Shown piece by piece: positions 1 to 8,304 of a stretch of 14,557 bases of DNA. Below the pieces are notes generated by a model. It was not told the origin of the DNA. It searched no databases and saw nothing but the letters and a program-made list of their open reading frames with translations. The translations under genes and the position numbers were made by a program. The DNA is from Phoronis ovalis. Taxonomy: Eukaryota > Phoronida > Phoronidae. Location: contig JAOXYB010031687.1 in the NCBI GenBank assembly GCA_028565635.1, positions 1-14,557 of the forward strand, given 5' to 3'. Each line of letters opens with the position of its first letter. Within the stretch, counting starts at the first letter, position 1.

Positions 1-99
1 AGGGCAATAAACAAAACAACCCTCCTGCAGAGCCATGGGGTCACCCCGTTATACAAAGTGGATATACTGATACTAAGGACCATCATTCAATTATATGGA

Positions 100-114
100 C
101 CCCCCCCCCCCCCC
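100..114 (+). repeat. Poly(C) tract, 15 bases
   Basis: An uninterrupted run of 15 C in otherwise AT-rich DNA. Its length may be an assembly or sequencing artefact. Confidence 0.9.
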
Positions 115-550
115 ATGTACCTTACCCAAGCTTTAGTTGGTCGATAGGTGTATCCTTCATTGTCATGTGTGATCATTTACTATTGGGCATTTAGTCTTCA
201 GTTACCTTGCTAATTAGAGATAGCATTGATCATATAATGAAATGACTTTTACAGAAGAAAGGAGTTCATTAATGACAAGTAAATATATTACACGCTACTT
301 TTAAATTTTATTTCCTATAATATGTGACAGTAAATGCAGTTAGGAATATTAGTTTCTATGGCTACTGGGATCGAGTCAGTTATATAAGCATACTTTGTGC
401 CTAGACTATGTCCGGGAGAGTCGGGAGAGGTGCGCTCGTCGTTTTTTTAAAGGTATTTAAGGAGTCCTTATAGATTTTTCTTTGCTAACGTTTTTGACAT
501 TTTTATGTTCTTTAAATCCTTTATCTTCGGGTTTCTCAGCTGTTAGAATT
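115..550. other. Spacer without a supported gene
   Basis: AT-rich DNA containing copy 1 of the duplicated block. The short frame starting at 408 (MSGRVGRGALVVFLKVFKES) ends after 21 codons and has no support beyond the shared motif. Confidence 0.6.
325..420 (+). repeat. Diverged duplicated block, copy 1
   Basis: It shares four ordered motifs with 968-1060: TGACAGTAAAT (325-335), GTTTCTATGGCTAC (352-365), GTGCCTAGAC (397-406) and ATGTCCGGGAGAG (408-420). The order and near-equal spacing argue for an old direct duplication rather than chance. Confidence 0.6.
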
Positions 551-638
551 GAGTCTATAAATAGAATGTTATGAGTCTATAAATAGAATGTTACGAGTCT
601 ATAAATAGAATGTTATGAGTCTATAAATAGAATGTTAT
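551..638 (+). repeat. Four-copy 22-bp tandem repeat
   Basis: Four head-to-tail units start at 551, 573, 595 and 617. They are identical except for one T/C change at the last base of unit 2. Each unit starts GAGTC and contains TATAAATAGAATG, so every copy carries a TATA-box-like core. A partial unit tail (TAGAATT, 544-550) precedes the array, and one more TATAAATAG occurs downstream near 681. The near-identity suggests recent expansion. Confidence 0.95.
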
Positions 639-967
639 GCTGACAATATGAAGCGTTTACTTTTTTTGGAATTATCTGGGATATAAATAGATTTGTTTGC
701 CTCAGTTAAAGTATCAACTTTAATAGGGATATGCAGTTTCTAATCCATAAAAGCACTGGTACCTGGGAGTAGTATTTATAATTAATTAAGAATTTGTTCG
801 GGGACTGCATATGCGCCTCATCATCCGCGCTATATATGTTCGGGAGATATAGTGTTTTAATGTAAGTTCAATCATTATCTGTTTTTTTTTGCATCAAGTA
901 ACGTAAATCCATGGCTAAAGTAGATTGATTGTTCAATGAAAATATTATCAGGTTTCAAATTTAAATA

Positions 968-1060
968 TGACAGTAAATACTTAATCCGCAACATCGTTTC
1001 TATGGTTACACACTGCAAACAGTGTCTAGACATTTCTTTCTTGAGATGTTCGAGGAGATA
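968..1060 (+). repeat. Diverged duplicated block, copy 2
   Basis: The motifs are TGACAGTAAAT (968-978), GTTTCTATGGTTAC (996-1009), GTGTCTAGAC (1022-1031) and ATGTTCGAGGAGATA (1046-1060), matching copy 1 in order. A third instance of the terminal motif alone, ATGTTCGGGAGATAT, lies at 836-850. Confidence 0.6.
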
Positions 1061-1068
1061 TACACATG
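1046..1068 (+). CDS. Candidate first coding exon (MFEEIYT)
   Basis: The ATG in the last motif of the duplicated block opens MFEEIYT and is followed by a consensus donor (ACATG|GTAAGT), phase 2. It joins in frame to 1129-1165 across a 60-bp intron ending GATTACAG. The product so far would be 20 residues. No homology is recognised. The phase match plus strong splice signals are suggestive only. Confidence 0.25.
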
Positions 1069-1083
1069 GTAAGTTTTAAAAAA

Positions 1084-1124
1084 AATCCCACTTCTCCGAA
1101 TACTAGTAACCTAGTGGTGGGATT
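1084..1124. repeat. Nested inverted repeat inside the candidate 60-bp intron
   Basis: The outer arms are AATCCCAC (1084-1091) and GTGGGATT (1117-1124). An inner ACTAG-TAAC-CTAGT hairpin lies between them. It falls wholly within the proposed intron 1069-1128, close to its acceptor. Confidence 0.5.
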
Positions 1125-1128
1125 ACAG

Positions 1129-1165
1129 TTATTTACTAGAAAATATTATGGACTGTTACATGCAG
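1129..1165 (+). CDS. Candidate second coding exon
   Basis: Thirty-seven nucleotides lie between an acceptor (ATTACAG) and a donor (CATGCAG|GTAAAT). After MFEEIYT it reads CYLLENIMDCYMQ and ends in phase 0. I could not find a convincing following exon: the acceptor near 1201 gives a 36-bp intron, and the one at 1407 leads to a stop after five codons. Confidence 0.22.
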
Positions 1166-1912
1166 GTAAATTATTCATATTATTCAAAACTCGTTAAAAA
1201 GGAGTATATAAATATACACTTGTGTGTCAAAAATGAATAAATAAATATTTAAATAAAATTCGCATTCGCAAAATTTTCATAAATGAGTATACAGCCATGC
1301 TAAACGGATATACATTTATACAACGCGTCAGATCCCCATCCAATTACCGCTTTCATATTAGCATTTTCCTCCATGCACTCTTCTGATTGGTGTTTTATGT
1401 TTTGCAGTTTAGGAGCTGTTTATAGGGAACCATATTTCATAAATTGTTGTGACTTAACATTAGATGCGTAGTTGATTATATTTTAAAATAATCACCCACT
1501 TTCTAAATATCAGATACAAAACTGAATATTAATTGCGCGTGTAGCTGCATATGAATCATATCATATTCCGGCCGGCTACTTTTGAATTGACCTTTTTATA
1601 TGCAATGGATTTTATATTATGCTGAAGGAAAGCGTTCCACATAATATAGGAGATTTAATTGGAATGAGAAGTCGCTATCACGGTTACTGATAGTGTCATT
1701 TTATGGGAGGGTATTGTTTTGTTATTTAGCTTAAAGATGACAACTCAATTAAACTCTTGAAGCATCCAAAACAAAATATTTTAGTGGTCTATAAGGGGAT
1801 AATAACTCACCATGAAAATTATTACAGCAGTATAAAAGAAAATTTGATCGGGTAGCAAAGAATGGATGACGAAGTATATTTATATTACCCTTGACTTCAA
1901 TAGATCCATTAG
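1166..1912. other. Spacer or intronic DNA
   Basis: AT-rich, with stops in all frames. It holds the hairpin at 1613-1648 and one strong acceptor-like site (TTTTATGTTTTGCAG, AG at 1406-1407). That site is followed in one frame by LGAVYREPYFINCCDLTLDA and a stop; this is too short to call. Confidence 0.55.
1613..1648. repeat. Imperfect inverted repeat (hairpin)
   Basis: The arms TATATTATG (1613-1621) and CATAATATA (1640-1648) are perfectly complementary over 9 bp. An inner GGAA/TTCC pair (1627-1630, 1635-1638) closes an AGCG loop. No repeat termini or target duplications were noticed around it. Function unknown. Confidence 0.55.
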
Positions 1913-2018
1913 CAATTGAGCAGAATAAATATCTATACAAAACAAATAATATTACAAAGCCTTATCCCCTTTTGCTGTCGCACCTGTAGCAATGTTTGGT
2001 GTCATAAGTGTATAAAAG
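1913..2018 (+). CDS. Candidate exon with a CX2CX4CX2C cysteine cluster
   Basis: One frame is open from 1913 to a strong donor (TAAAAG|GTAAGT at 2018/2019). Near its end it reads LIPFCCRTCSNVWCHKCIK, a zinc-binding-like spacing. The 5' edge is unknown; AG sites at 1958-1959 and 1988-1989 are possible acceptors, and use of the second would remove the first cysteines. The donor phase (1) matches an acceptor at 2086-2087, giving a 69-bp intron. I do not recognise the protein. Confidence 0.25.
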
Positions 2019-2087
2019 GTAAGTAGATTATAGACATACTCATATACCTGGTAAAGCTTCGGGGGATATCCTTGGTTACGATACTAG

Positions 2088-2155
2088 ATGAGAATAGAAG
2101 GCCACTGATGGTCCGGGCTGGTGGTTTACTGGGAGTACCTTTATTTGTCTATCAG
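2088..2155 (+). CDS. Candidate exon before a consensus GTGAGT donor
   Basis: The exon ends TATCAG|GTGAGT, a near-perfect donor. Joined to 2018 in phase it gives ...CHKCIK-DENRRPLMVRAGGLLGVPL then FVYQ. The same frame is open further left to 2027, so the 5' edge could differ. The next AG, at 2214-2215, would give a 60-bp intron and keeps the frame (LAILNNELICIRSW onward, stop at 2345). No family is recognised. Confidence 0.28.
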
Positions 2156-2347
2156 GTGAGTTATCATCATTCTTGTGTTTGTTTTAACCAAACTTGTATT
2201 ATTTATTGTCAAAAGCTAGCTATATTAAATAATGAATTAATTTGTATTCGGTCCTGGAGTTCCTATCTGGGATTGTTTTCGCAATTGTTATCTTGTTTCC
2301 TTTCTCTCATTATCTTCTCCCTGAGAATTTTACATAATGAGTGTTAA

Positions 2348-3580
2348 CCATGGATTCCCACAATATTTCCTGCCCGGTAAAAACATACACACAACTGAAA
2401 ACTGATCGGCAGCGGTATACTTATAACCAAGACACTATATGTAAAAATATGTCTTTAGGGTTTTGAATGAAACATTTTTGTCATATGATCTCTTTCGCAT
2501 ATGATTATAAATATGCAGTTTTTAGCTGTTATAAGTTATGCACACGCTAAGAACATAAGTAGCGTTATGAGTGTTACGTGTTATTTCTGAGAGTTAGCAA
2601 TGTTAATTGTAATTGGTCGTTGTTACCTGAATAGTGCTCTAACATGCCATAATTGAATTGAGGGTAAATTACTAATTGGTTTATGTTGAATAAAAATTTT
2701 CAGTAATTGATTTTTCCATACAATTATGAGTATGACTTTGCTTAGTGTAGGCTTTTAACAAGTTGATCTTGTGAATAATCTGAAACGTAGTTTAAACCTT
2801 TTGTACATTATCGAGAGCCAACATTTTTTTCTTTCTATAGTGATTTTATATAGCTGCAGATTATAACTTTTCATTCCTATAAATTTTCACTTTTTTGGTG
2901 GACAAAATTTAATCTAGTAATTCTAAAACGTATACGTGTTATAAATCCCTGAAGGATACGCGATCAACTGGGGAAAATGGTTATTGAAGATTGCAAAGTC
3001 AGTATTACTTTTTTGTATACATATGAGGTCTACATATGGGTACGAAGTCGGGTTGTCTAAAGTTTGCATGATATTTTTTGAAATTAGCAGAAAAAGAAAA
3101 AAATGGTGACGTGTAGTTCGGTAATTTCAGCCATTCCAACGTGTACAAAATATTACATTCAATAATAATATTAAACTACGGGGAGCAAAATAAAGCTTAA
3201 ACGTAAAAAAAATCTATTTGGAAAGTATCATATCATTTTGACATTTTGTACAAAAGAATGTTAAATATTAAAACATTCTTAAAACATGTTTTTAGTGAAA
3301 GATGGATCAACTGTAAAATGTGCCTTTTAAATATGACTTAATTAATTTATTACTTGACAAGTTCGTTTACCATTTTCAAAATTATCAAGGGTTTGAACAT
3401 AAATAAATGTCAAGTATTTACTTTGCAATAGAATAAATATCATCTTATTCATAAAAGTATACAATTTAACATTATATGGAGCATTGAACTGCATGTCCCC
3501 TAAATTCAAAGTGCAATTTTGATTTTTTTTTATACGGTCCCGTTCCCTTAATTGTAGTATAACGTTTATTTACACTTTAG
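2348..3580. other. Gene-free AT-rich stretch
   Basis: No open frame of interest on either strand. One good acceptor-like tract (ATTTTTTTCTTTCTATAG, ending at 2840) is followed by stops in every frame. I see nothing else. Confidence 0.6.
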
Positions 3581-3645
3581 ACGGAAATTGTGAAGATGCT
3601 GTGCTGACAACACATATGTCTCCGGATGTAGCTTCAACAGTATGA
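3581..3645 (+). CDS. Candidate terminal coding exon
   Basis: After an acceptor-like TTTACACTTTAG (AG at 3579-3580) one frame reads GNCEDAVLTTHMSPDVASTV and then TGA at 3643-3645, with codon content that looks coding. It needs a phase-1 donor upstream, and the donor at 2155 is phase 0, so at least one more exon would be missing. Weak evidence. Confidence 0.2.
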
Positions 3646-4199
3646 AGGAAGAAATATTTAAAGAAAAGACAACGACATGCCTCTAAAGTTTCCAACGTTG
3701 CGACAAAATATCAGTCTTGTATCCAGCAGAAAACCAACAAAAGTCCCAGTGAAGGTAAAATTTTATTATAAATCCTGATGTATTTTATTACTATTAGCTT
3801 GCTCCCGGTGTTTCCCATGGAAAAGGGGTTATTTCTAAGTTTATATAGTACTTATAAGCTTCCAAGGTATTCCAGTAAGAATACGAGAGAGAACACTTTC
3901 TTGGAAAAAAAACAACATTTAGAATATCTTACACATATTGTATGCATCAGTAGACGTACAAAACAAAAAGCTCAATTAAAAAATGTTTTGAGTGGTACAC
4001 ACAATTTAGTTTATTGCTTTTACCCTGAATATATAAAAATTGGTGTTCTATGCTTAGATATTAAAAGATGCACCAGGCATTTATATCCTTGCATGCATGC
4101 ATAAATATTAATAATTTTATATTTACAGTAATAACACATAGAATATATTTGTTAAATGTAATCTTCTCTATAGAATCCATGTAGTTTAAGAAAGCTTCA
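3646..4199. other. 3' flank of the NTE-like gene
   Basis: This probably contains the minus-strand 3' UTR and its poly(A) signal. A 108-codon plus-strand frame (3778-4104) crosses it. Its composition is what AT-rich DNA gives by chance, and no motif supports it. Confidence 0.6.
4010..4015 (-). promoter_or_regulatory. Candidate poly(A) signal of the NTE-like gene
   Basis: The minus strand reads AATAAA here, about 185 nt beyond the stop codon. It is the nearest canonical hexamer downstream. Two further AATAAA copies lie on the same strand at 3784-3789 and 3762-3767. Which one is used cannot be told from sequence. Confidence 0.45.
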
Positions 4200-7100
4200 C
4201 TACTTTTTAAAGTGAACTTGTGACGGGATTCCTAATGGTGGACAGCTACGATCGCTTTTATTATCATCATGTTCCTCCTTGATTACTGCTCGAGAATTAA
4301 GACTTTCCGTGCTAGTGGTGCATGAAGTATGGGAACCAGCAGCTCTCCTTATATGTATTTCTCGTATTGTCGGTAGTGTAGACACCGTCGCAATTGTCAT
4401 TTGACTGTCATTGGCTACAGACCATATATCAAAGCCATCATACGGCGCGGAATCACTTCCAGGAAATGCTAAATTCATAGCGATGTCTGCAGATATAAGA
4501 GGATTTACTGATGATGTAGAAGCTGATTTGTCCCTTTCTCTATGCATGGATCTCAGTTTGTTACTCTTTTCTAATTGCCTGAAATATTTGGTAGATGTCG
4601 TATATCCGAGTTCGAATAATTCCTTAAATTTATGAAAATCTACGGATCTGTAATTATCAATAGGAGGTCTAAAATATTCACACATTCCACTGTTTTTTAT
4701 TATTCCAATTAAGCGTTCATTTGTTAAAAATTGTAGAGCATTTTGAATTTCATCCGCCCCTGGAATGTCATATTCGCAGACGTTTGAGCTCCAAGACCAG
4801 TTGTTCCACAGTACCCACCACCCGCTCAAATGTGGGCCGTAATTTTTTATAACCCTCGTCGGATCTTTGTTTTGGTAAGCGGGTCGGACGCTTTGTGCCC
4901 CCACGTCGCATGCAAAAATGGTCTGGGCCCCCATGGCATACATAATATCAGCTGGTAGATTATTTACATACGCACCATCTACGAGGTAATGACCGGTTTC
5001 TGGATCGGGAAATGGGGGCAAGTAAGGTACAATACTTATACTCGCTCTGACGCATTCCCAAATAATGCCACTGGCTAAAATTCTCAATTTAGGTTGACTC
5101 CATAAATCAGTTGCTACGCAGAAGTATGGTATCCACAAATCTTCAATTTGGCGAAAATTAAAGATATTTTGTAAACTTTTGTTCATTCCTTTACCTTCAA
5201 AATATGAAGTGTAAGGGTAAGTAACATCTAAAAAAAACTTCCACTTTGAACTCATATCGGAAAGTGCCCACGTTTGTACTGTTTCGATAACTTTGTCTAA
5301 ATTCGCACACGTTTCTCTCGCAAATAAAGCCCCGTTAATGGATCCTATAGACGTACCACAGACCATATCTACAGGAATGGCTCTTTCTTTCATAGCTTTA
5401 AGATAGCCTAACTGTGTTATTCCTTTGGCACCTCCACCTCCTAATACTACGCCTACTGCAGTTCCAGTAAGCAAACGTGCAACACGAGAAATATCTGAAT
5501 GTGGGTTGGGTTCAGGTTCCAATGCGCGCAGAAGCTGTCTGTGCGTTTTCTCAGTTTCAAAGACACGATCTTCACATCTCACATGAAGATGCGTGTTACA
5601 CCAAGGACGTTTATTCAACCATTCTATTGTTTTTTCGGGGTACTTTGTATTTATTCTGTGCAGCAATATTAATACTTTTTGAACTTTTGTAGCATGTCGT
5701 TTAACAAAATGTTCCATGTCTCCTAAATCATCCGGATTGTCTCTGGCGTCACATACATTGAAAATTACGTCGGCATGTTTTAAACATTTCCTTGACCACG
5801 TTGTTAGTTCATTATCGCACACGTACAAAACAATGCGATATTCGTCTTCTAATGCGTCTAACCATTGGTAAACAGCGTACTTAGCCTGACGAAACTGTGG
5901 CATTCTCACGCTGCAGGATTCCCGCTGATAGTTGTCAAAACTGTCTTGCGTTAAGAATAGAGTCGATCCAATTGGAGACAACGCGGACTCAAGTTCTCTT
6001 GCGAATTGATTAATAGGAAGCGTTCGAGAGCCAGGCAACAAGGCCACAGTGTTAACATTTGCAGTGATTGGGCGTGGTATTCTCAAATTTTGATGTTCAG
6101 CCAAAATTGCACCAAGCACTGTATTGCTTTCACCTTCCGTGTTAGCAGCAAATGCTAGCACTTGCAGTAATCTGCTATGAACTAAGGGGTACTCCGTTTT
6201 TAGGTAACCAACTAATTCACGTGGTATCATTGCTAATTCAGATGATCTAAGGGCCATTACTGTTTCACTTCTAGGTGAATTTGTAAGCACATCGCGTATT
6301 CCGATTAACTCACCGCGCCCATATTCCCGAGAGAAAACTAATTGATCCCCTTTCAAGACATAAGCTTGCAGTCGACCACTTAACACGACAAGTAAAGCAT
6401 TTGCAATAGAACCAGAGTGGTACAGATATGTTCCAGCTTGAAAATGTCTCCAATATACCGCAAAGTCAATTTTTCGTAAAAGTTCCGAAAGGCGATTAGA
6501 AATTTGTCTGCCTATGTTACAAATAATGTCTGGTTGATATTTGATTATCCTGTACAAGTGACAACGCTCAATTTCAGCAACTTTAGCTTCTTTAAAACAG
6601 CGCACTGTGAAAAATGAGGGACCGCCTGTGATTAAACCTAATGTCCCGACCATTTCATCGGCTTCGGCATAGAACAGTGTAGTGTTACCGTCCTGCTTTC
6701 CAGAAAACGACGGTGTATTTTGTGTCACCAGTAATACACCTTCCAATACATACAGAACATTAACCACTTTGGTTTCTTGCTGGTAAATTAAATCATTCTC
6801 GTTATATGATTTAATAGTTATATGTCCATCTAGAATGTCATCATCCCTAATACCACATTTTTCGCAAATTTTTGTTTTTGCCATTTGCACTTCTTGTGGA
6901 CTGTCCCAATTCGGACGATTTACCGTGAATAGTGTTTTAGTGCGTGATGACGGATCGGGATCTGGAGAAATAAATTCTTTTGATAATCCAAGATACGAAT
7001 GGAGTGCTGTAAATGTCACACGATGAAGTCTAATCATTATATGCTGAATAAAATAAAATAGGGTGGAGACGTCCGTGCTTAATTTATCTCTAAGAGTCGT

Positions 7101-7808
7101 TGCATTCAGAACCATTAATTCCGTTGGCACAACCGCCATAGCTTGCATGGTTAGTTTTGGAGTGGCATTGTTAATCACCACATCTAAAACGCTTACTAAA
7201 CTGACAATATGTTTTCCTGGTCCCAAATGCTGAATAGCGTATTCAGAGCCATTAGAATTCTTAATAGACACAACAACTTGTCCATTTAGTATTAAATAAA
7301 TTTTATCATCATTTTCGCCCGTTTTGAACAGAAATTGCCCTTCTTGGGCAACAACTTTCTTCAATTCTAAACTAAGTAACATTTGTGGATTAACGTTCCA
7401 TAAAAAGTACAACGAATGTGTGAAAAAATTCTTCACGTCCTGTGCTCTTTTTTCGGAAGCACCATTGATAACATCTGTTTCACTAGATTCTTCATCACTC
7501 GAAACACTACTAGAATCGTGAGGTTTAATGTTTCTATAAATGCTATATCGTCTGCTCACTGGGGCTTTCTTTTGTCTGAATTGATTCTTAACTATATCCG
7601 TAAAGCGGGACAAATATGTACCGGCACCAAATTTTTTGAAGCTGAGACGGCTGTCCCCACTACGTGTTTTATCTGTAGATGAAGATGGCGATGTCGGAGC
7701 ATTTTGCATAACACAAACAGAGGCATCTTGTCTTATTACGGGTGCGAGAATTTCTCTTTCATCAGTTTTGTAAATGTTGATATCTGCCCATCCGTCGTCA
7801 TCATCCAT
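4200..7808 (-). CDS. Neuropathy target esterase-like patatin phospholipase (PNPLA6/7 family), single exon
   Basis: This is an intact 1202-residue reading frame. Family members are lysophospholipases/phospholipase B enzymes on the cytosolic face of the ER. Three cyclic-nucleotide-binding-like domains lie at about residues 125-270, 305-440 and 445-560. The third keeps the cassette-like EYGRGELIGI followed by PRSETV. The patatin domain starts near residue 784, with oxyanion loop GGGGAKG at 790-796, nucleophile motif GTSIG (Ser820) and catalytic Asp944 in DGAYVNNLPAD. Further family blocks are QIEDLWIPYF (887-896), LSGWWVLW (994-1001) and CEYFRPPID (1043-1051). The Ser-Asp dyad is complete. DGA replaces the DGG I associate with vertebrate NTE. 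Residues 1083-1202 form a polar Ser/Thr-rich tail. The chain is shorter than vertebrate NTE (about 1330-1375 residues). The linker after the first domain is only about 30 residues, and there is no N-terminal transmembrane segment. The start is the first ATG after an in-frame TAA 15 nt upstream, with A at -3. A spliced upstream anchor exon cannot be excluded, because an AG lies 8 nt before the ATG. Family assignment is very secure; PNPLA6 versus PNPLA7 cannot be decided. Confidence 0.96.
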   Translation of the reverse strand: MDDDDGWADINIYKTDEREILAPVIRQDASVCVMQNAPTSPSSSTDKTRSGDSRLSFKKFGAGTYLSRFTDIVKNQFRQKKAPVSRRYSIYRNIKPHDSSSVSSDEESSETDVINGASEKRAQDVKNFFTHSLYFLWNVNPQMLLSLELKKVVAQEGQFLFKTGENDDKIYLILNGQVVVSIKNSNGSEYAIQHLGPGKHIVSLVSVLDVVINNATPKLTMQAMAVVPTELMVLNATTLRDKLSTDVSTLFYFIQHIMIRLHRVTFTALHSYLGLSKEFISPDPDPSSRTKTLFTVNRPNWDSPQEVQMAKTKICEKCGIRDDDILDGHITIKSYNENDLIYQQETKVVNVLYVLEGVLLVTQNTPSFSGKQDGNTTLFYAEADEMVGTLGLITGGPSFFTVRCFKEAKVAEIERCHLYRIIKYQPDIICNIGRQISNRLSELLRKIDFAVYWRHFQAGTYLYHSGSIANALLVVLSGRLQAYVLKGDQLVFSREYGRGELIGIRDVLTNSPRSETVMALRSSELAMIPRELVGYLKTEYPLVHSRLLQVLAFAANTEGESNTVLGAILAEHQNLRIPRPITANVNTVALLPGSRTLPINQFARELESALSPIGSTLFLTQDSFDNYQRESCSVRMPQFRQAKYAVYQWLDALEDEYRIVLYVCDNELTTWSRKCLKHADVIFNVCDARDNPDDLGDMEHFVKRHATKVQKVLILLHRINTKYPEKTIEWLNKRPWCNTHLHVRCEDRVFETEKTHRQLLRALEPEPNPHSDISRVARLLTGTAVGVVLGGGGAKGITQLGYLKAMKERAIPVDMVCGTSIGSINGALFARETCANLDKVIETVQTWALSDMSSKWKFFLDVTYPYTSYFEGKGMNKSLQNIFNFRQIEDLWIPYFCVATDLWSQPKLRILASGIIWECVRASISIVPYLPPFPDPETGHYLVDGAYVNNLPADIMYAMGAQTIFACDVGAQSVRPAYQNKDPTRVIKNYGPHLSGWWVLWNNWSWSSNVCEYDIPGADEIQNALQFLTNERLIGIIKNSGMCEYFRPPIDNYRSVDFHKFKELFELGYTTSTKYFRQLEKSNKLRSMHRERDKSASTSSVNPLISADIAMNLAFPGSDSAPYDGFDIWSVANDSQMTIATVSTLPTIREIHIRRAAGSHTSCTTSTESLNSRAVIKEEHDDNKSDRSCPPLGIPSQVHFKK

Positions 7809-7984
7809 TGTATATTCTGCTTATCTTTGCAGTTTTAATAAAATGATTGATGGATTTTCATATTACATATAGATGTTACGCATGATCTCACACTCGAAAC
7901 TACTGTGTTACAGATTCATCTTCGTGTAGTGAAAGTTTAAACGGGTTTAACGTTCTATGATGTCAGCTTATTGTTGACGTAATA
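7809..7984. promoter_or_regulatory. Divergent intergenic spacer with two CRE-like sites
   Basis: These 176 bp separate the minus-strand NTE-like start from the plus-strand candidate start. TGATGTCA (7958-7965) and TGACGTAA (7975-7982) are each one base from the ATF/CREB palindrome TGACGTCA and lie 17 bp apart. No clear TATA box is seen for either gene. Promoter function is inferred from position. Confidence 0.4.
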
Positions 7985-8073
7985 ATGTCGTCAACATTCA
8001 TGCCACCTTTATTAAATGTTTTAGATAAGCCACCTCGAACTTCGTATAACATGACCTTGGATCAAAACTTTGG
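7985..8073 (+). CDS. Candidate small gene, exon 1
   Basis: ATG at 7985 (A at -3) opens 30 codons, MSSTFMPPLLNVLDKPPRTS onward to DQNFG, before a TAG at 8075. A GT at 8074 can serve as a donor (TTTGG|GTAGAC, moderate) with phase 2. Joined to the exon at 8141 the frame continues. The start lies 176 bp from the divergent NTE-like start, so a shared promoter is possible. The product would be about 70 residues, proline-rich and basic, without a signal peptide. I do not recognise it. Alternatives are a non-coding 5' exon of a longer transcript, or chance. Confidence 0.35.
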
Positions 8074-8140
8074 GTAGACATTACATATTATATTTAATTA
8101 CTAAATATCTGCTGAGATTATTTTTCGTGAAAAGTGCAAG

Positions 8141-8243
8141 GATGAAATTCCTGCAAGTACCAGCAAAAGGACACCCATGGCAACCGCCACCGGTCGCTCA
8201 GTACTATTTAACGCCACCAAGACCTTCTCGTCGTTGGCAAAGC
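8141..8243 (+). CDS. Candidate small gene, exon 2
   Basis: The stretch lies between an AG (GTGCAAG|GATGAA) and a good donor (AAAGC|GTAAGC), and it is visibly richer in GC than its flanks. In the frame that continues exon 1 it reads MKFLQVPAKGHPWQPPPVAQ then YYLTPPRPSRRWQS, rich in proline and aromatics. A second frame is also fully open (DEIPASTSKRTPMATATGRS onward), so the true frame is not certain. The upstream intron would be 67 bp and the downstream intron 61 bp. Confidence 0.35.
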
Positions 8244-8304
8244 GTAAGCATCCTTTAAATAGTCTCAAGATCAGAATATTTCGGAGTGTTTTCTGTTTCT
8301 CCAG

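Noticed and set aside
836-1080. Spliced-leader RNA genes
   Set aside because: The motif plus GTAAGT resembles a leader exon and donor, but there is no Sm-site, no clear stem-loop set and no regular repeat spacing to support it.
3778-4104. 108-codon plus-strand open frame
   Set aside because: AT-rich codon content with low-complexity residues, no motif, and it overlaps the 3' flank of the lipase gene. Expected by chance.
4411-7682. Five plus-strand frames of 63-88 codons
   Set aside because: All lie antisense to the lipase coding region and are shadows of it.
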